Shown here: piece after piece, positions 1 through 7,868 of the stretch | Numbering within the stretch: the first letter of the stretch is position 1 | Layout of the letters: every line of letters begins with the position of its first letter | DNA from: JBDHZU01 sp039812085 | GTDB lineage: Bacteria > Actinomycetota > Actinomycetes > S36-B12 > UBA10799 | Direction of reading: 5' to 3' | DNA: 11,656 nucleotides | NCBI GenBank assembly: GCA_039812085.1 | Contig: JBDHZU010000054.1 | Location: forward strand, 1 to 11,656 | The notes under the pieces: model-generated | What the model saw: only the letters and a program-made list of their open reading frames with translations | Told to the model about the DNA's origin: nothing | Database searches by the model: none | Program-made: the position numbers and the translations under genes

Positions 1-44
1 TCAACCAGCGGGTGACTGTGCCCTCGGTAACGGATTCACCAAGC
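1..44. repeat. 44-bp perfect direct repeat, copy 1 (start of second lipoyl domain)
   Basis: Bases 1-44 are identical to 397-440, with a period of 396 bp (132 codons). Both copies lie in the E2 gene and encode the LGESVTEGTVTRWL segment of consecutive lipoyl domains. Identity stops at base 45. It may extend left of the window, since copy 1 begins at the edge. Synonymous positions match too, which points to recent duplication or gene conversion between the domains. Confidence 0.95.
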
Positions 45-466
45 GCAGGCAACACGATGTCCGTGGCAGCTCCAGCAGAAGCGGCCGGAGCAGGAGTAGC
101 TCCTGAGTCGTCGGGTGCGGGAGCTGGTGCTGGCTCTGGGGTTGAGGGGGCTGATGCGGCAATAGGGGCCGGTTCGGGTTCGGGAGTTTCGGCCGGAGTC
201 GGCGAACCTGCTGTGGCACCGGCTTCGCTGGCTTCACCAACGATTGCCAGCTCACCACCAACCTCGATGGTGTCGTCTTCGACTGCTTTGATCTCTAACA
301 GCACCCCGGCGACAGGTGATGGGATTTCGGTATCGACTTTGTCGGTGCTGACTTCTAGGAGGGGTTCATCGACCTCGACGGTGTCACCGACGTCCTTCAA
401 CCAGCGGGTGACTGTGCCCTCGGTAACGGATTCACCAAGCTGGGGCATGGTGATCGAGACGCTCAT
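1..466 (-). CDS. sucB: Lipoyl E2 component of a 2-oxoacid dehydrogenase complex (dihydrolipoamide acyltransferase), N-terminal part
   Basis: Partial gene: the N-terminal 155 residues are present and the rest lies beyond the left edge. E2 carries acyl groups on lipoyl-lysine arms from the E1 decarboxylase to CoA and is reoxidised by E3, which is encoded just upstream. Residues 1-77 form a lipoyl domain with the TDKVDTEI motif, so Lys43 is the expected lipoylation site. Residues 78-135 are a flexible linker rich in Ala, Pro and Glu. A second lipoyl domain starts at about residue 136 (IVLPALGESVTEGTVTRWL). The ATG at 466 follows a GAGGAG site. The gap from lpdA is 43 bp, which suggests an operon. 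Tandem lipoyl domains are usual for actinobacterial E2. Whether it is succinyl-specific (sucB) or the shared mycobacterial type (dlaT) cannot be told without the catalytic domain. Confidence 0.9.
   Translation of the reverse strand, partial: MSVSITMPQLGESVTEGTVTRWLKDVGDTVEVDEPLLEVSTDKVDTEIPSPVAGVLLEIKAVEDDTIEVGGELAIVGEASEAGATAGSPTPAETPEPEPAPIAASAPSTPEPAPAPAPDDSGATPAPAASAGAATDIVLPALGESVTEGTVTRWL
397..440. repeat. 44-bp perfect direct repeat, copy 2 (first lipoyl domain)
   Basis: Partner of the copy at 1-44. It encodes residues 10-23 of the E2 protein. The base just right of it (441) differs from base 45, so the perfect match ends there. It lies wholly inside the coding sequence. Confidence 0.95.
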
Positions 467-509
467 CGCAGTCGCTCTCCTCGCGGTGTCAGGTAGTGGG
501 CTTAGTTCA

Positions 510-1892
510 TCATGAGTGGGCGTGCAGGGGCTTGCCGGCGAGGGCCAAATGAGCCTCGCCGATCGCTTCGTTCTGCGTTGGGTGAGCGTGAACCAAGGAC
601 GCCACATCAAGTGGTTCTGCCTCCCAGTTCACGATGAGCTGACCCTCACCGATCAATTCGCCGACTCGAGCGCCGACCATGTGCATGCCAACCACCGGAC
701 CGTCGGTGACTTGGACCAACTTCACAAAGCCTTGAGTACCCAGAATTTGGCTCTTGCCGTTGCCGCCCAGGTTGTATTCGTACGTCGTGATGGCGTCGCC
801 ATATTGCTCGCGGGCAACAGCCTCGGTGAGTCCCACTGAGGCGATCTCGGGTTCGGAGTACGTCACTCGCGGGATTCCCGACTCCACGATGGGACGAGGA
901 TTGAGACCAGCGATCTGCTCAGCCACAAAGATGCCTTGGGCGAATCCGCGATGAGCCAGTTGTAGACCAGGAACGATGTCTCCCACGGCGTACACATTTG
1001 GCACGTTGGTCTGCAAATGCTGATCGACCGGGACGAATCCGCGATCCAAGGTGATGCCTGCTTCTTCGTAGCCCAGGCCTTCAGTGTTTGGTCCTCGACC
1101 GACTGCAACCAACAGATAATCGGCGGACAGTTCCGTACCGTCCTCCAAGGTCACAGTGACGGAGGAATCGTCTTGCGTGGCAGATGCGAACTTGACGCCT
1201 GTCTTGGCGGTGATACCTCGCTTGCGGTACGCGCGCTCTAGCGCCTTGGAGCACGCTTCGTCTTCTGCCGCAGCTAATCGAGGCAAGGCTTCAACGATGG
1301 TGACCTCGGAACCGAACGAACGCCACACACTGGCGAACTCCAGGCCGATGACTCCGCCGCCCAACACGATGACCGATCCGGGGATCTCGTCCAGGCTCAA
1401 CGCTTCGTTGCTGCTGATGATCCGACCACCGAGGTCTAACCCCGGCAGGGTCCGTGCGTAAGAGCCAGTGCCGAGCACGATGTTGTGACCTCGATAGGTG
1501 GTGCCATCTACCTCGACGGCATCCGCGGCGACAAGGCGACCGTGACCGGTCACGTACTGGACATCGCGGGACTTCACCAAGCCCTGCAAACCCTTGTAGA
1601 GACGTCCGACGACAGCATCCTTGTAGGCCAGAACCTTGGTGACATCAATGCCATTGAGACTGGCATCAACCCCGAAGTTGCCCGCTTCACGAGTGGTATC
1701 AGCGACTTCAGCCGCATGCAGCAGTGCCTTGGTGGGAATGCATCCCCGATGCAAGCAGGTGCCGCCCAATTCGGCTTGCTCAATGAGAACGACGGATAGG
1801 TCTAATTGCCGAGCGCGTAGCGCACAGGCGTAGCCTCCGCTACCTCCACCAAGAATGACAATGTCAGCAGTTTGGGTTGAGGTATCTGGCAC
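510..1892 (-). CDS. lpdA: Dihydrolipoyl dehydrogenase (E3)
   Basis: A flavoprotein that reoxidises dihydrolipoyl groups of E2 (and of the glycine cleavage H protein) with NAD+. The 460 residues match the usual family length. An FAD-binding GGGSGG lies at residues 15-20. The redox-active disulfide is in GTCLHRGC (Cys46 and Cys51). An NAD-binding GGGVIG lies at 178-183. The GDI segment of the second FAD motif is visible in YAVGDIVPG. The C-terminal HAHPTQNE supplies the catalytic His437-Glu442 pair. The start is GTG at 1892, preceded by GGGAG at suitable spacing. It lies 43 bp upstream of the E2 gene on the same strand and about 100 bp downstream of pepA, so E3 and E2 are probably co-expressed. 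No E1 gene is in the window. All expected catalytic residues are present. Confidence 0.97.
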   Translation of the reverse strand: MPDTSTQTADIVILGGGSGGYACALRARQLDLSVVLIEQAELGGTCLHRGCIPTKALLHAAEVADTTREAGNFGVDASLNGIDVTKVLAYKDAVVGRLYKGLQGLVKSRDVQYVTGHGRLVAADAVEVDGTTYRGHNIVLGTGSYARTLPGLDLGGRIISSNEALSLDEIPGSVIVLGGGVIGLEFASVWRSFGSEVTIVEALPRLAAAEDEACSKALERAYRKRGITAKTGVKFASATQDDSSVTVTLEDGTELSADYLLVAVGRGPNTEGLGYEEAGITLDRGFVPVDQHLQTNVPNVYAVGDIVPGLQLAHRGFAQGIFVAEQIAGLNPRPIVESGIPRVTYSEPEIASVGLTEAVAREQYGDAITTYEYNLGGNGKSQILGTQGFVKLVQVTDGPVVGMHMVGARVGELIGEGQLIVNWEAEPLDVASLVHAHPTQNEAIGEAHLALAGKPLHAHS

Positions 1893-1993
1893 GGCGGACT
1901 CCCGATCGTCAGCGATGTGCCCAGCTTTTCACATCAGGAGTCAAACACTGATCGCAGTGCCGAATAAGTGTGAGCCAGATCGATTGATTTCTG

Positions 1994-3523
1994 TCAGGCG
2001 GAGCGGGCGTCAACCAGGTCACGCACGAGCTGCACCAACGTTCGCACCGATGCGCCGGTGCCACCGACTGGCGTGTAGTCGTGTGCTTTGCCGGTGTTGA
2101 AAGCTGGTCCGGCGATATCCAGATGTGCCCACGGGGTATCGGCGGGGATGAACTCTTGCAGAAAAAGTCCGGCAGTGAGCATGCCGCCCATCCGGTCGCC
2201 GATATTCGCCAGATCAGCAATGGGGGAGTCCAGTGAGGGGCGCAGTTCCACCGGTAACGGCATTGGCCAGAACTGTTCCCCAGAAGTGTCGGCAGCGCGC
2301 ACCACGTCATCACGTAGGTCGTCATCGTTGGCCATCACGGCACTGACCCGAGTTCCTAGGGCAACCATCTGCGCACCCGTCAGCGTGGCGACATCCACGA
2401 TGAGGTCCGGCTCATCTTCTGCTGCGCGCTGCAATGCATCGGCCAACACCAAACGACCCTCGGCATCGGTGTTGAGGACCTCCACTGTCGTGCCGCCGTA
2501 CGTGGTGAGCACATCGCCAGGGCGTTGGGCGGTTCCGCTGGGCATGTTCTCTGCACAGGCCGCGTAGGCAGTGATCTGGGCATTGACGCCGAGTTGAGCC
2601 AGCGCGAAGGTGGCGGCGATGACGGCAGCCGCTCCACCCATGTCGCACTTCATGGTTTCCATCGCCTGAGCGGGCTTCAGTGACAAACCGCCTGAATCAA
2701 AGGTGATGCCCTTGCCAACTAGCGCGATGTGGGCTGTTGCTCGAGTGGGGGTGTAGGTCAGTTGGATCAAGCGAGGGGGATTGACCGACCCTTGGCCAAC
2801 GCCCATGATCCCGCCGTAGCCGCCACTGGCCAGCGCTTCTTCGTCGAGGACCTCAACGGTGACGTTTGATCCCGCCGCGAACTTCTGCGCAGCGTCAGCC
2901 ATCTCAACCGGGTGCAGCGCGGAAGGGGGAGTGTTCACCAGATCACGAGCGCGGTTCACGGCTTCCGCCACCACCTCGGCTTGTCGCACGGCCTCTCGGA
3001 CATGGCGATCACGCGACTCGCTGGTCACCACGGTCAGCGACTTAACAGTTGTGGGGACGTGTGAGGTTCCCTTACCGCGGAAGTTGGTGAAGCGATAAGC
3101 ACCGAGCAAGGCGCCCTGGGCGACGGCCGCAATGGCAGACGGTGAACTCACTGGGAAGGCCAGACCGACCTTCTCCACGTCCACGCTACGCACGCCTGCT
3201 CCGGCTGCTCTGCGCAGTTGTTCATCGGAGGCGTCCTTGTCCAAGGCGCCTAATCCCACACAGACGACGGTGGTGGCATCGATTCCCGTTACTCGGGCCA
3301 AGGTCACGACCTCGTCAGCCTTGCCCGTGGCGCCCAGCGCGGTCAGTGCCTCGACCAGACGACGTCGTTCGGTAAGGGTCAGCCCAGTGGCTGAGGAGAT
3401 GAGGGGGTTGGGCCGGTCGCTGCTATCTGGGCTCACCGGGACGATTAGTGCGTCCACCCGCAGAGCGCTCGGCTTGCCGGGAGCCAGTTTCAGGCTGGGC
3501 GCGCTGGCAGTGCGTGCAGCCAT
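1994..3523 (-). CDS. pepA: Leucyl aminopeptidase (M17 family)
   Basis: A cytosolic dimetal aminopeptidase that removes N-terminal residues from peptides during protein turnover. It has 509 residues, close to Escherichia coli PepA. The N-terminal M17 domain covers roughly residues 1-165 and the catalytic domain roughly 185-505. The metal ligands are visible: Lys271 and Asp276 in GKGITFDSGG, Asp294 in MKCDMGG, and Asp353 and Glu355 in the signature NTDAEGRL. Lys283 and Arg357 match the catalytic Lys/Arg pair. The ATG at 3523 follows GAGGAG. It is divergent from gcvT and followed by lpdA on the same strand after about 100 bp. Mycobacterial pepB sits in a similar neighbourhood beside gcvT and dlaT. 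Nothing looks truncated. Confidence 0.97.
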   Translation of the reverse strand: MAARTASAPSLKLAPGKPSALRVDALIVPVSPDSSDRPNPLISSATGLTLTERRRLVEALTALGATGKADEVVTLARVTGIDATTVVCVGLGALDKDASDEQLRRAAGAGVRSVDVEKVGLAFPVSSPSAIAAVAQGALLGAYRFTNFRGKGTSHVPTTVKSLTVVTSESRDRHVREAVRQAEVVAEAVNRARDLVNTPPSALHPVEMADAAQKFAAGSNVTVEVLDEEALASGGYGGIMGVGQGSVNPPRLIQLTYTPTRATAHIALVGKGITFDSGGLSLKPAQAMETMKCDMGGAAAVIAATFALAQLGVNAQITAYAACAENMPSGTAQRPGDVLTTYGGTTVEVLNTDAEGRLVLADALQRAAEDEPDLIVDVATLTGAQMVALGTRVSAVMANDDDLRDDVVRAADTSGEQFWPMPLPVELRPSLDSPIADLANIGDRMGGMLTAGLFLQEFIPADTPWAHLDIAGPAFNTGKAHDYTPVGGTGASVRTLVQLVRDLVDARSA

Positions 3524-3649
3524 CGAATCTCCTCGCCAGTAGCACAGAAACAGTTAGTGAATTATCGGTGTCGATCAGGGTAGCCCGCGCCGACCCGTTC
3601 GCACGAGCGGTCGGTCGGAATTGCCCAAATGTGCCTTAAGGTCACTGCG
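3524..3649. promoter_or_regulatory. Divergent intergenic region between pepA and gcvT
   Basis: This 126-bp gap separates two divergent starts and must hold the promoters for both. On the minus strand, GATAAT (complement of 3561-3566) or TACCCT (complement of 3577-3582) could be a -10 element for pepA, but neither has a convincing -35. No clear promoter was found for gcvT. The gap has no recognisable glycine riboswitch core and is too short for a tandem one. Confidence 0.4.
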
Positions 3650-4789
3650 ATGAATGAATCTGCCCCCTCCCACGGCCCCTTGCACGAACTCCATGAGCAG
3701 GCGGGTGCCAAATTCGGTGAGTTCTCGGGCTGGTTGATGCCCTTGGAGTACGCCGGTGGCGGTGTAGTCGCCGAGCACACTGCAGTTCGAGAAGCTGCCG
3801 GATTATTTGACGTCTCTCACATGGGAACGGTGGGGGTTTCAGGTAACGGCACCAATCAGTTGCTGCAGGAGCTATTCACCAACGATTTAACGAAGGTCGA
3901 GCCCGGACGGGTGCAGTACACCCTCATGTGCGACGACACCGGTGGCGTGATTGACGATCTTTTGGTCTACGTCGTCGGTACCGACGATGCCGTCATCGTC
4001 CCGAATGCGGGCAACCGTTCGGCTGTTGTTGCTGCGTTGCATGATGCGGCTGAGGGTACTGAGGTTGTGGTGGACGATCGCAGCGATGACACCGCGATCA
4101 TTGCGATCCAAGGTCCACGCGCCGATGACGTACTCGCGGCAGTCGGGATCACCCCGCAGTTGGACTACATGTCGTTCACGCAGCTCGACGATGAATCGCC
4201 TGTTGGTCACGGTCTGTTGGCGCGCACCGGCTACACCGGTGAACGGGGATACGAACTCATCATTGCGATTCCTGCGGCAGTGAGAGTGTGGCCCGAGCTT
4301 GCTGCTGCTGTGCAGGCCGTCGATGGTCGAGTGTGCGGTTTAGGGGCGCGAGACACATTGCGCACCGAGATGGGTTATCCGTTGCATGGACACGAACTAG
4401 GTGCGCAGATCAATCCGGTGATGGCTGGTTCGTCGTGGGCCATCGGATGGGACAAGCCGGACTTCGTTGGTAAGACGGTCTTGGCGCAGACCCGGAAGAA
4501 TTCACAGACTCGACGTCTACGCGGGCTGCTGCTGATTGATCGAGGAGTTCCTCGACCTGATATGCCTGTGCGAGCCAGCGCCGCTGCAGACGCAGCCGAG
4601 GTGGGCGTGCTGACCTCCGGCACGTTCTCACCCAGCTTGAAGCAGGGCATTGCGCTTGCGCTGCTGGACCAATCGGTTGCGGTGGGGGATCGGGTGGCCG
4701 TTGATGTTCGCGGACGACTGTTAGAAGCAGAGGTCGTCAAAACGCCATTCGTGCCAAATCGAACCGCAGGGGTAGCTACGCGAGATTGA
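3650..4789 (+). CDS. gcvT: Aminomethyltransferase, glycine cleavage system T protein
   Basis: It transfers the methylene group from the aminomethyl-lipoyl arm of H protein to tetrahydrofolate and releases ammonia. From the ATG at 3650 it has 379 residues, a normal length. Visible motifs are FDVSHMG (53-59), GGVIDDLLVY with the catalytic Asp at about 102, TGYTGERGYE (193-202), and ARDTLRTEMGYPLHGHE (233-249), which helps form the folate pocket. The C-terminal domain ends with the typical KTPFVPNR. An in-frame ATG at 3629 would add seven residues, but 3650 has an AAGG element about 8 nt upstream and gives the typical N-terminus (LHELHEQAGAKFGEFSGWLMP). No gcvH or gcvP is in the window. The E3 that this system also needs is encoded nearby. 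The 3' end overlaps the convergent gene by 14 bp. Confidence 0.96.
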   Translation: MNESAPSHGPLHELHEQAGAKFGEFSGWLMPLEYAGGGVVAEHTAVREAAGLFDVSHMGTVGVSGNGTNQLLQELFTNDLTKVEPGRVQYTLMCDDTGGVIDDLLVYVVGTDDAVIVPNAGNRSAVVAALHDAAEGTEVVVDDRSDDTAIIAIQGPRADDVLAAVGITPQLDYMSFTQLDDESPVGHGLLARTGYTGERGYELIIAIPAAVRVWPELAAAVQAVDGRVCGLGARDTLRTEMGYPLHGHELGAQINPVMAGSSWAIGWDKPDFVGKTVLAQTRKNSQTRRLRGLLLIDRGVPRPDMPVRASAAADAAEVGVLTSGTFSPSLKQGIALALLDQSVAVGDRVAVDVRGRLLEAEVVKTPFVPNRTAGVATRD

Positions 4790-5435
4790 TCGCGACCTGG
4801 ATCGTTTGACGGGCCAGATCGGGCAGAAGCTCGATGGCGGCAGGGTGCAGGTCGTCGGCGATGTGTAATACGAGGACGGGCGTCACAGCCAGATGCTCGA
4901 TGGCGAGGTGTTCGACGAGGTAGCTGCCGTACTGGATGGGCCGTAGATAACGAGTCGTATCAGGTTGGGTTGTTGCCAGCAGGACTGCTGCGACATATGC
5001 CACGGGTCCAGAAAGCAGTGTGGGCTGGGCGGAATCGACAGCGGTACGCAATTGCGAAACGGTCTGCGTCAGAGGCTCACTTGCGGCAGACAGAAGCGCT
5101 GCTGGATCTCGGGGTTCGTCGGCGCGTTCTGCCAGTTCGTCACGGATCGCGGTGCATACCCGCATCCAACGTTCATGGTCGAGTTCGTGAGCCAGCGGGG
5201 CGAACTGCGACACCGTCTCCGGTTCGACGTACTCCGGCGGATCTTGATGGAACGGTCCACACACACCCGGAGCATCCCGGTGGGTGAGTCGAGCCAACGT
5301 GGCGCAGGCATTCACCAGCGCAGATTCATCGCTGGAACCGCGTACGACCGGAAGCGATGCTGCGGACTGCTCAGTAATCCCTGCTTGATGCGCCCATTCG
5401 GCGACATCGTGGAGTTCACCCGCTGATCGGTGCAT
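4776..5435 (-). CDS. Uncharacterised protein, last gene of the ECF transporter operon
   Basis: I do not recognise this family. Codon use on this strand looks genuine and the frame is open throughout. From ATG 5435 it has 219 residues. A TTG at 5510 would give 244, but GGTGA abuts that codon with no spacer and the overlap with the upstream gene would grow to 95 nt. From 5435 the overlap with the ECF S gene is 20 nt. No clear ribosome site serves 5435, so translational coupling is likely. The protein is soluble-looking, with no signal peptide or long membrane helix. The N-terminal half is rich in His, Glu and Asp. A mildly hydrophobic stretch (LSGPVAYVAAVLLATT) precedes a His/Glu-bearing segment (YLVEHLAIEHLAVTPVLVLHIADDLHP). 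Position suggests a link to the imported substrate, but no function can be assigned. Its 3' end overlaps gcvT tail to tail. Confidence 0.7.
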   Translation of the reverse strand: MHRSAGELHDVAEWAHQAGITEQSAASLPVVRGSSDESALVNACATLARLTHRDAPGVCGPFHQDPPEYVEPETVSQFAPLAHELDHERWMRVCTAIRDELAERADEPRDPAALLSAASEPLTQTVSQLRTAVDSAQPTLLSGPVAYVAAVLLATTQPDTTRYLRPIQYGSYLVEHLAIEHLAVTPVLVLHIADDLHPAAIELLPDLARQTIQVAINLA

Positions 5436-6243
5436 CTGCGAAGCGTGCCACAGCTCCGAATGAGCCACGGCGAGTAGCGCGTCGAAGGGAAGCCAATACG
5501 GGACGGCCAATCACCAAGATGACGACAGCCGTGATGATGGCGCGCGGGATGTCGAACCCCAGCGATGTCGCCAACGTGAATCCGTACCAGTGATGCAGGT
5601 TCTCGATAAATGAACCACCGGGAACGAATGCAATTTGCTCCGGAACGCCGTAGGCCCACGGCCAGAAGGACAGGTTCATCAGCAGTCCATAGAGCAGTGC
5701 AGCGACTGATGCATATGCGGCGAGGGCAAGGACTTCTTTCCAGCCGCGCCACCGCCGGGGAAGTAAGCCAGCACCGAAGCCGAACCATCCGGCAGCCATC
5801 ATCTGGAATGGCAACCACGGGCCGACGCCACCGGTGACGAGCGCGGAGGAAAACAACGTCAGTGCTCCAAGTGAGAACCCAAATCCGGGACCAAGTGCAC
5901 GACCTCCGAGAGCGAGCACAAAAAAGATCGGCTCGAATCCAGCGATGCCAGTACCCAACGGGCGAAGTGCGGTTCCCACAGCCGCCAAGACCCCGAGCAT
6001 GGCCACGCCTTTTGCATCCAGGCCACCATCGGAAATCTGAGCGAGCACGACCCCGATCACCAGGGGCAGAAGTGCGGCGAACAGCCACGGGGCATCCGTG
6101 CTGTGTTGAACCGCCATGCTGCTGGGGTCGGCGAGCAGCGGCCAGCCAAAGGCGATGATGCCGATGACAGTGACGATCCCCAGAGCGACGGTGCTGCGTT
6201 TACCGACGTGAACGGCATTCACGTCTGCAGTGGGAGTGGTCAT
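5416..6243 (-). CDS. ECF-type vitamin transporter, S component (substrate-binding membrane protein)
   Basis: This is the substrate-specific subunit of an energy-coupling factor importer in the cytoplasmic membrane. It has 275 residues, longer than the roughly 180-200 common for compact S components. About seven hydrophobic segments are visible, near residues 17-37, 51-70, 79-97, 104-138, 142-161, 170-194 and 218-251. The core resembles the general ECF S-component family (GGRALGPGFGFSLGALTLFSSALVTG, then GPWLPFQMMAAGW). The tail is basic (ASLRRATRRG). The ATG at 6243 overlaps the ATPase stop by 4 nt (ATGA). It lies with its T and A partners, so it probably has a dedicated module. The substrate cannot be read from sequence. 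A cobalamin-related CbrT-like role is possible only by analogy and context. Confidence 0.85.
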   Translation of the reverse strand: MTTPTADVNAVHVGKRSTVALGIVTVIGIIAFGWPLLADPSSMAVQHSTDAPWLFAALLPLVIGVVLAQISDGGLDAKGVAMLGVLAAVGTALRPLGTGIAGFEPIFFVLALGGRALGPGFGFSLGALTLFSSALVTGGVGPWLPFQMMAAGWFGFGAGLLPRRWRGWKEVLALAAYASVAALLYGLLMNLSFWPWAYGVPEQIAFVPGGSFIENLHHWYGFTLATSLGFDIPRAIITAVVILVIGRPVLASLRRATRRGSFGAVARFADAPISG

Positions 6244-7868
6244 TGGCTGGATCCTTGGATGAGGCGGACCGCATCGTTGACGGTGAGGGCAGGAACAGGT
6301 CGCATCACCTTGGCGACTTGGGGGGCGAACATCGGTGAGGAGACGACGACCTGCGCGGTGGGTCCGTCGGCGACGATGTGTCCTTCCGCCATGATCGTGA
6401 CCTCGTCTGCCGCTTCCGCGACGAGTTCGACATCGTGCGTTGCCATCAGGATGCTGTGTCCACGGTCAGCTAAATCTCGCAGAATCTGCGCGAATGCCAC
6501 CTTGCCGGGGTAATCCAAACCTCGGGTTGGTTCGTCTAACAGGATCACTTCCGGTTCGGATACCAACACCACAGCCAGTACAAGGCTCAGACGTTGGCCT
6601 TCGGACAGATCACGGGGATGGATTTCCGGATTAATACCGGGAGCGAGTCGTTCCAAGATGGCCAAAGCGGAGCCTGGTTCGGCATTGACAAGTTCGTCCG
6701 CGCTGGCGCATTCGCTGGCGACCGTCGGTCGATACAGCAGATCGCCCGCTTCTTGCGGGACTAGCCCAATTCGACGGACGAGATCCGCACCAGACAACGT
6801 TGTGGGATCAACCGGGTCAGAGCTGCCGACCTTTACCGACCCCCGTTTGGGTTTCTGCAAGCCGATCAGCGCCGCCATGAGGGTGGACTTGCCTGCACCA
6901 TTTCTTCCCATGAGAGCCCGAACGGTTCCTGCACGCAGTTGCAGGTCAACACCTTGTACCGCGTCAATCGCACCGAAGCTCACGGTGAGGTCGGAGGCGT
7001 CAGCAACGACTGCACCGGGAGTTGCGATTGGTGGCGCCGTGGGGGTCGCCTCCGCAGAATCAGCGTGGGCATCGCGCCAACTCATGCTGGCTGAACGTGC
7101 GTCTCTGATCGACAACGGCAGTGGTGACCAGCCAAGTTGACGTCCCAGTTCGACGACTGGGGGTGCAACGGGAGCATCAGCAAAAAGTTCGCCTGGTGGA
7201 CCAGAACGAACCTGCCCGTCTTGCACGACGACGAGTCGATCGGCATAACCCACCACCCGTTCCAGGCGGTGTTCGGCCATGAGCACGGTCAAGCCCAGAT
7301 CCAGCACAAGCCGAGAGATCGCGGCCAAAACCTCTTCGGCAGCACCCGGATCAAGAGCAGAGGTCGGCTCATCCAAGATGAGCACGCTCGGATTAGTGGT
7401 GAGCACGGAGCCGATTGCGGTGCGTTGTCGTTGCCCACCAGACAACGTGAGTAGAGAACGATCGCGCAGTTCTGCCAGACCAAGGAGATCGAGGATTTCC
7501 TCTACTCGTCGGCGCATCGTCGCCGGGTCAATCCCGATGGCTTCCATTCCGTAAGCGAGTTCTTCTTCCACGGTGTCAGTGACGAAACCGCTCATCGGAT
7601 CTTGTGGGACGTAACCGACCACATCGGACAGCTCCCGTGGGGGATGTTCTGCCGTGGTGCGCCCATTGACGGTGACTTCGCCGGTCAGAGTGCCCCCAGT
7701 GAAGTGGGGGACGAGTCCGTTGACGGCTTGCAACAAAGTGGATTTACCCGACCCCGTACGCCCGACGAGTAACGCCAGTTCGCCTTCCGGGATAAACAGA
7801 TTGACATCGCTCAAGGTTGGTCGCGTCGCACCGCTGTAGGTGACGCTGACATCGGTGAATCGGATCAT
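6240..7868 (-). CDS. ECF transporter energising ATPase, two fused ABC domains
   Basis: It supplies ATP-driven conformational change to the ECF importer. From ATG 7868 it has 542 residues with two complete nucleotide-binding domains. Domain 1 has Walker A GRTGSGKS (36-43), Q-loop Gln89, signature LSGGQ (142-146), Walker B VLILDE (162-167) and switch His200. A linker rich in Ala, Pro and Ser spans about 255-290. Domain 2 has Walker A GRNGAGKS (321-328), Gln372, variant signature LSEGQ (421-425), Walker B VILLDE (441-446) and His478. It therefore replaces separate EcfA1 and EcfA2 proteins. The frame is open upstream to 7964, but GGAGGTG six nt before 7868 and the MIRFTDVSVTY beginning, typical of ABC domains, fix the start. 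It overlaps the T gene by 4 nt (ATGA) upstream and the S gene by 4 nt downstream. Confidence 0.95.
   Translation of the reverse strand: MIRFTDVSVTYSGATRPTLSDVNLFIPEGELALLVGRTGSGKSTLLQAVNGLVPHFTGGTLTGEVTVNGRTTAEHPPRELSDVVGYVPQDPMSGFVTDTVEEELAYGMEAIGIDPATMRRRVEEILDLLGLAELRDRSLLTLSGGQRQRTAIGSVLTTNPSVLILDEPTSALDPGAAEEVLAAISRLVLDLGLTVLMAEHRLERVVGYADRLVVVQDGQVRSGPPGELFADAPVAPPVVELGRQLGWSPLPLSIRDARSASMSWRDAHADSAEATPTAPPIATPGAVVADASDLTVSFGAIDAVQGVDLQLRAGTVRALMGRNGAGKSTLMAALIGLQKPKRGSVKVGSSDPVDPTTLSGADLVRRIGLVPQEAGDLLYRPTVASECASADELVNAEPGSALAILERLAPGINPEIHPRDLSEGQRLSLVLAVVLVSEPEVILLDEPTRGLDYPGKVAFAQILRDLADRGHSILMATHDVELVAEAADEVTIMAEGHIVADGPTAQVVVSSPMFAPQVAKVMRPVPALTVNDAVRLIQGSSQ

Noticed and set aside
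12..515. 167-codon plus-strand open frame
   Set aside because: It is the antisense shadow of the lipoyl E2 gene; its Ala/Ser/Gly-rich composition comes from the Pro/Ala linker read backwards.
1946..1959. Small hairpin CACTG-ATCG-CAGTG between pepA and lpdA as a terminator
   Set aside because: The stem is only five pairs and the T run on the minus strand is only three bases. The rest of the 1893-1993 gap shows a lone TTGACT without a matching -10, so nothing convincing was found there.
3524..3649. Glycine riboswitch upstream of gcvT
   Set aside because: The gap is short and shows no recognisable conserved core.
5416..5510. Frameshift joining the S component and the unknown protein
   Set aside because: The S gene ends with a normal hydrophobic helix and basic tail, and the next frame has its own plausible start, so two overlapping genes fit better than one broken gene.
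5312..6088. 258-codon minus-strand open frame overlapping the S component
   Set aside because: It is rich in Arg, Cys and Trp, lies in another frame across the ECF S gene, and has no membrane pattern or motif; an out-of-frame shadow.
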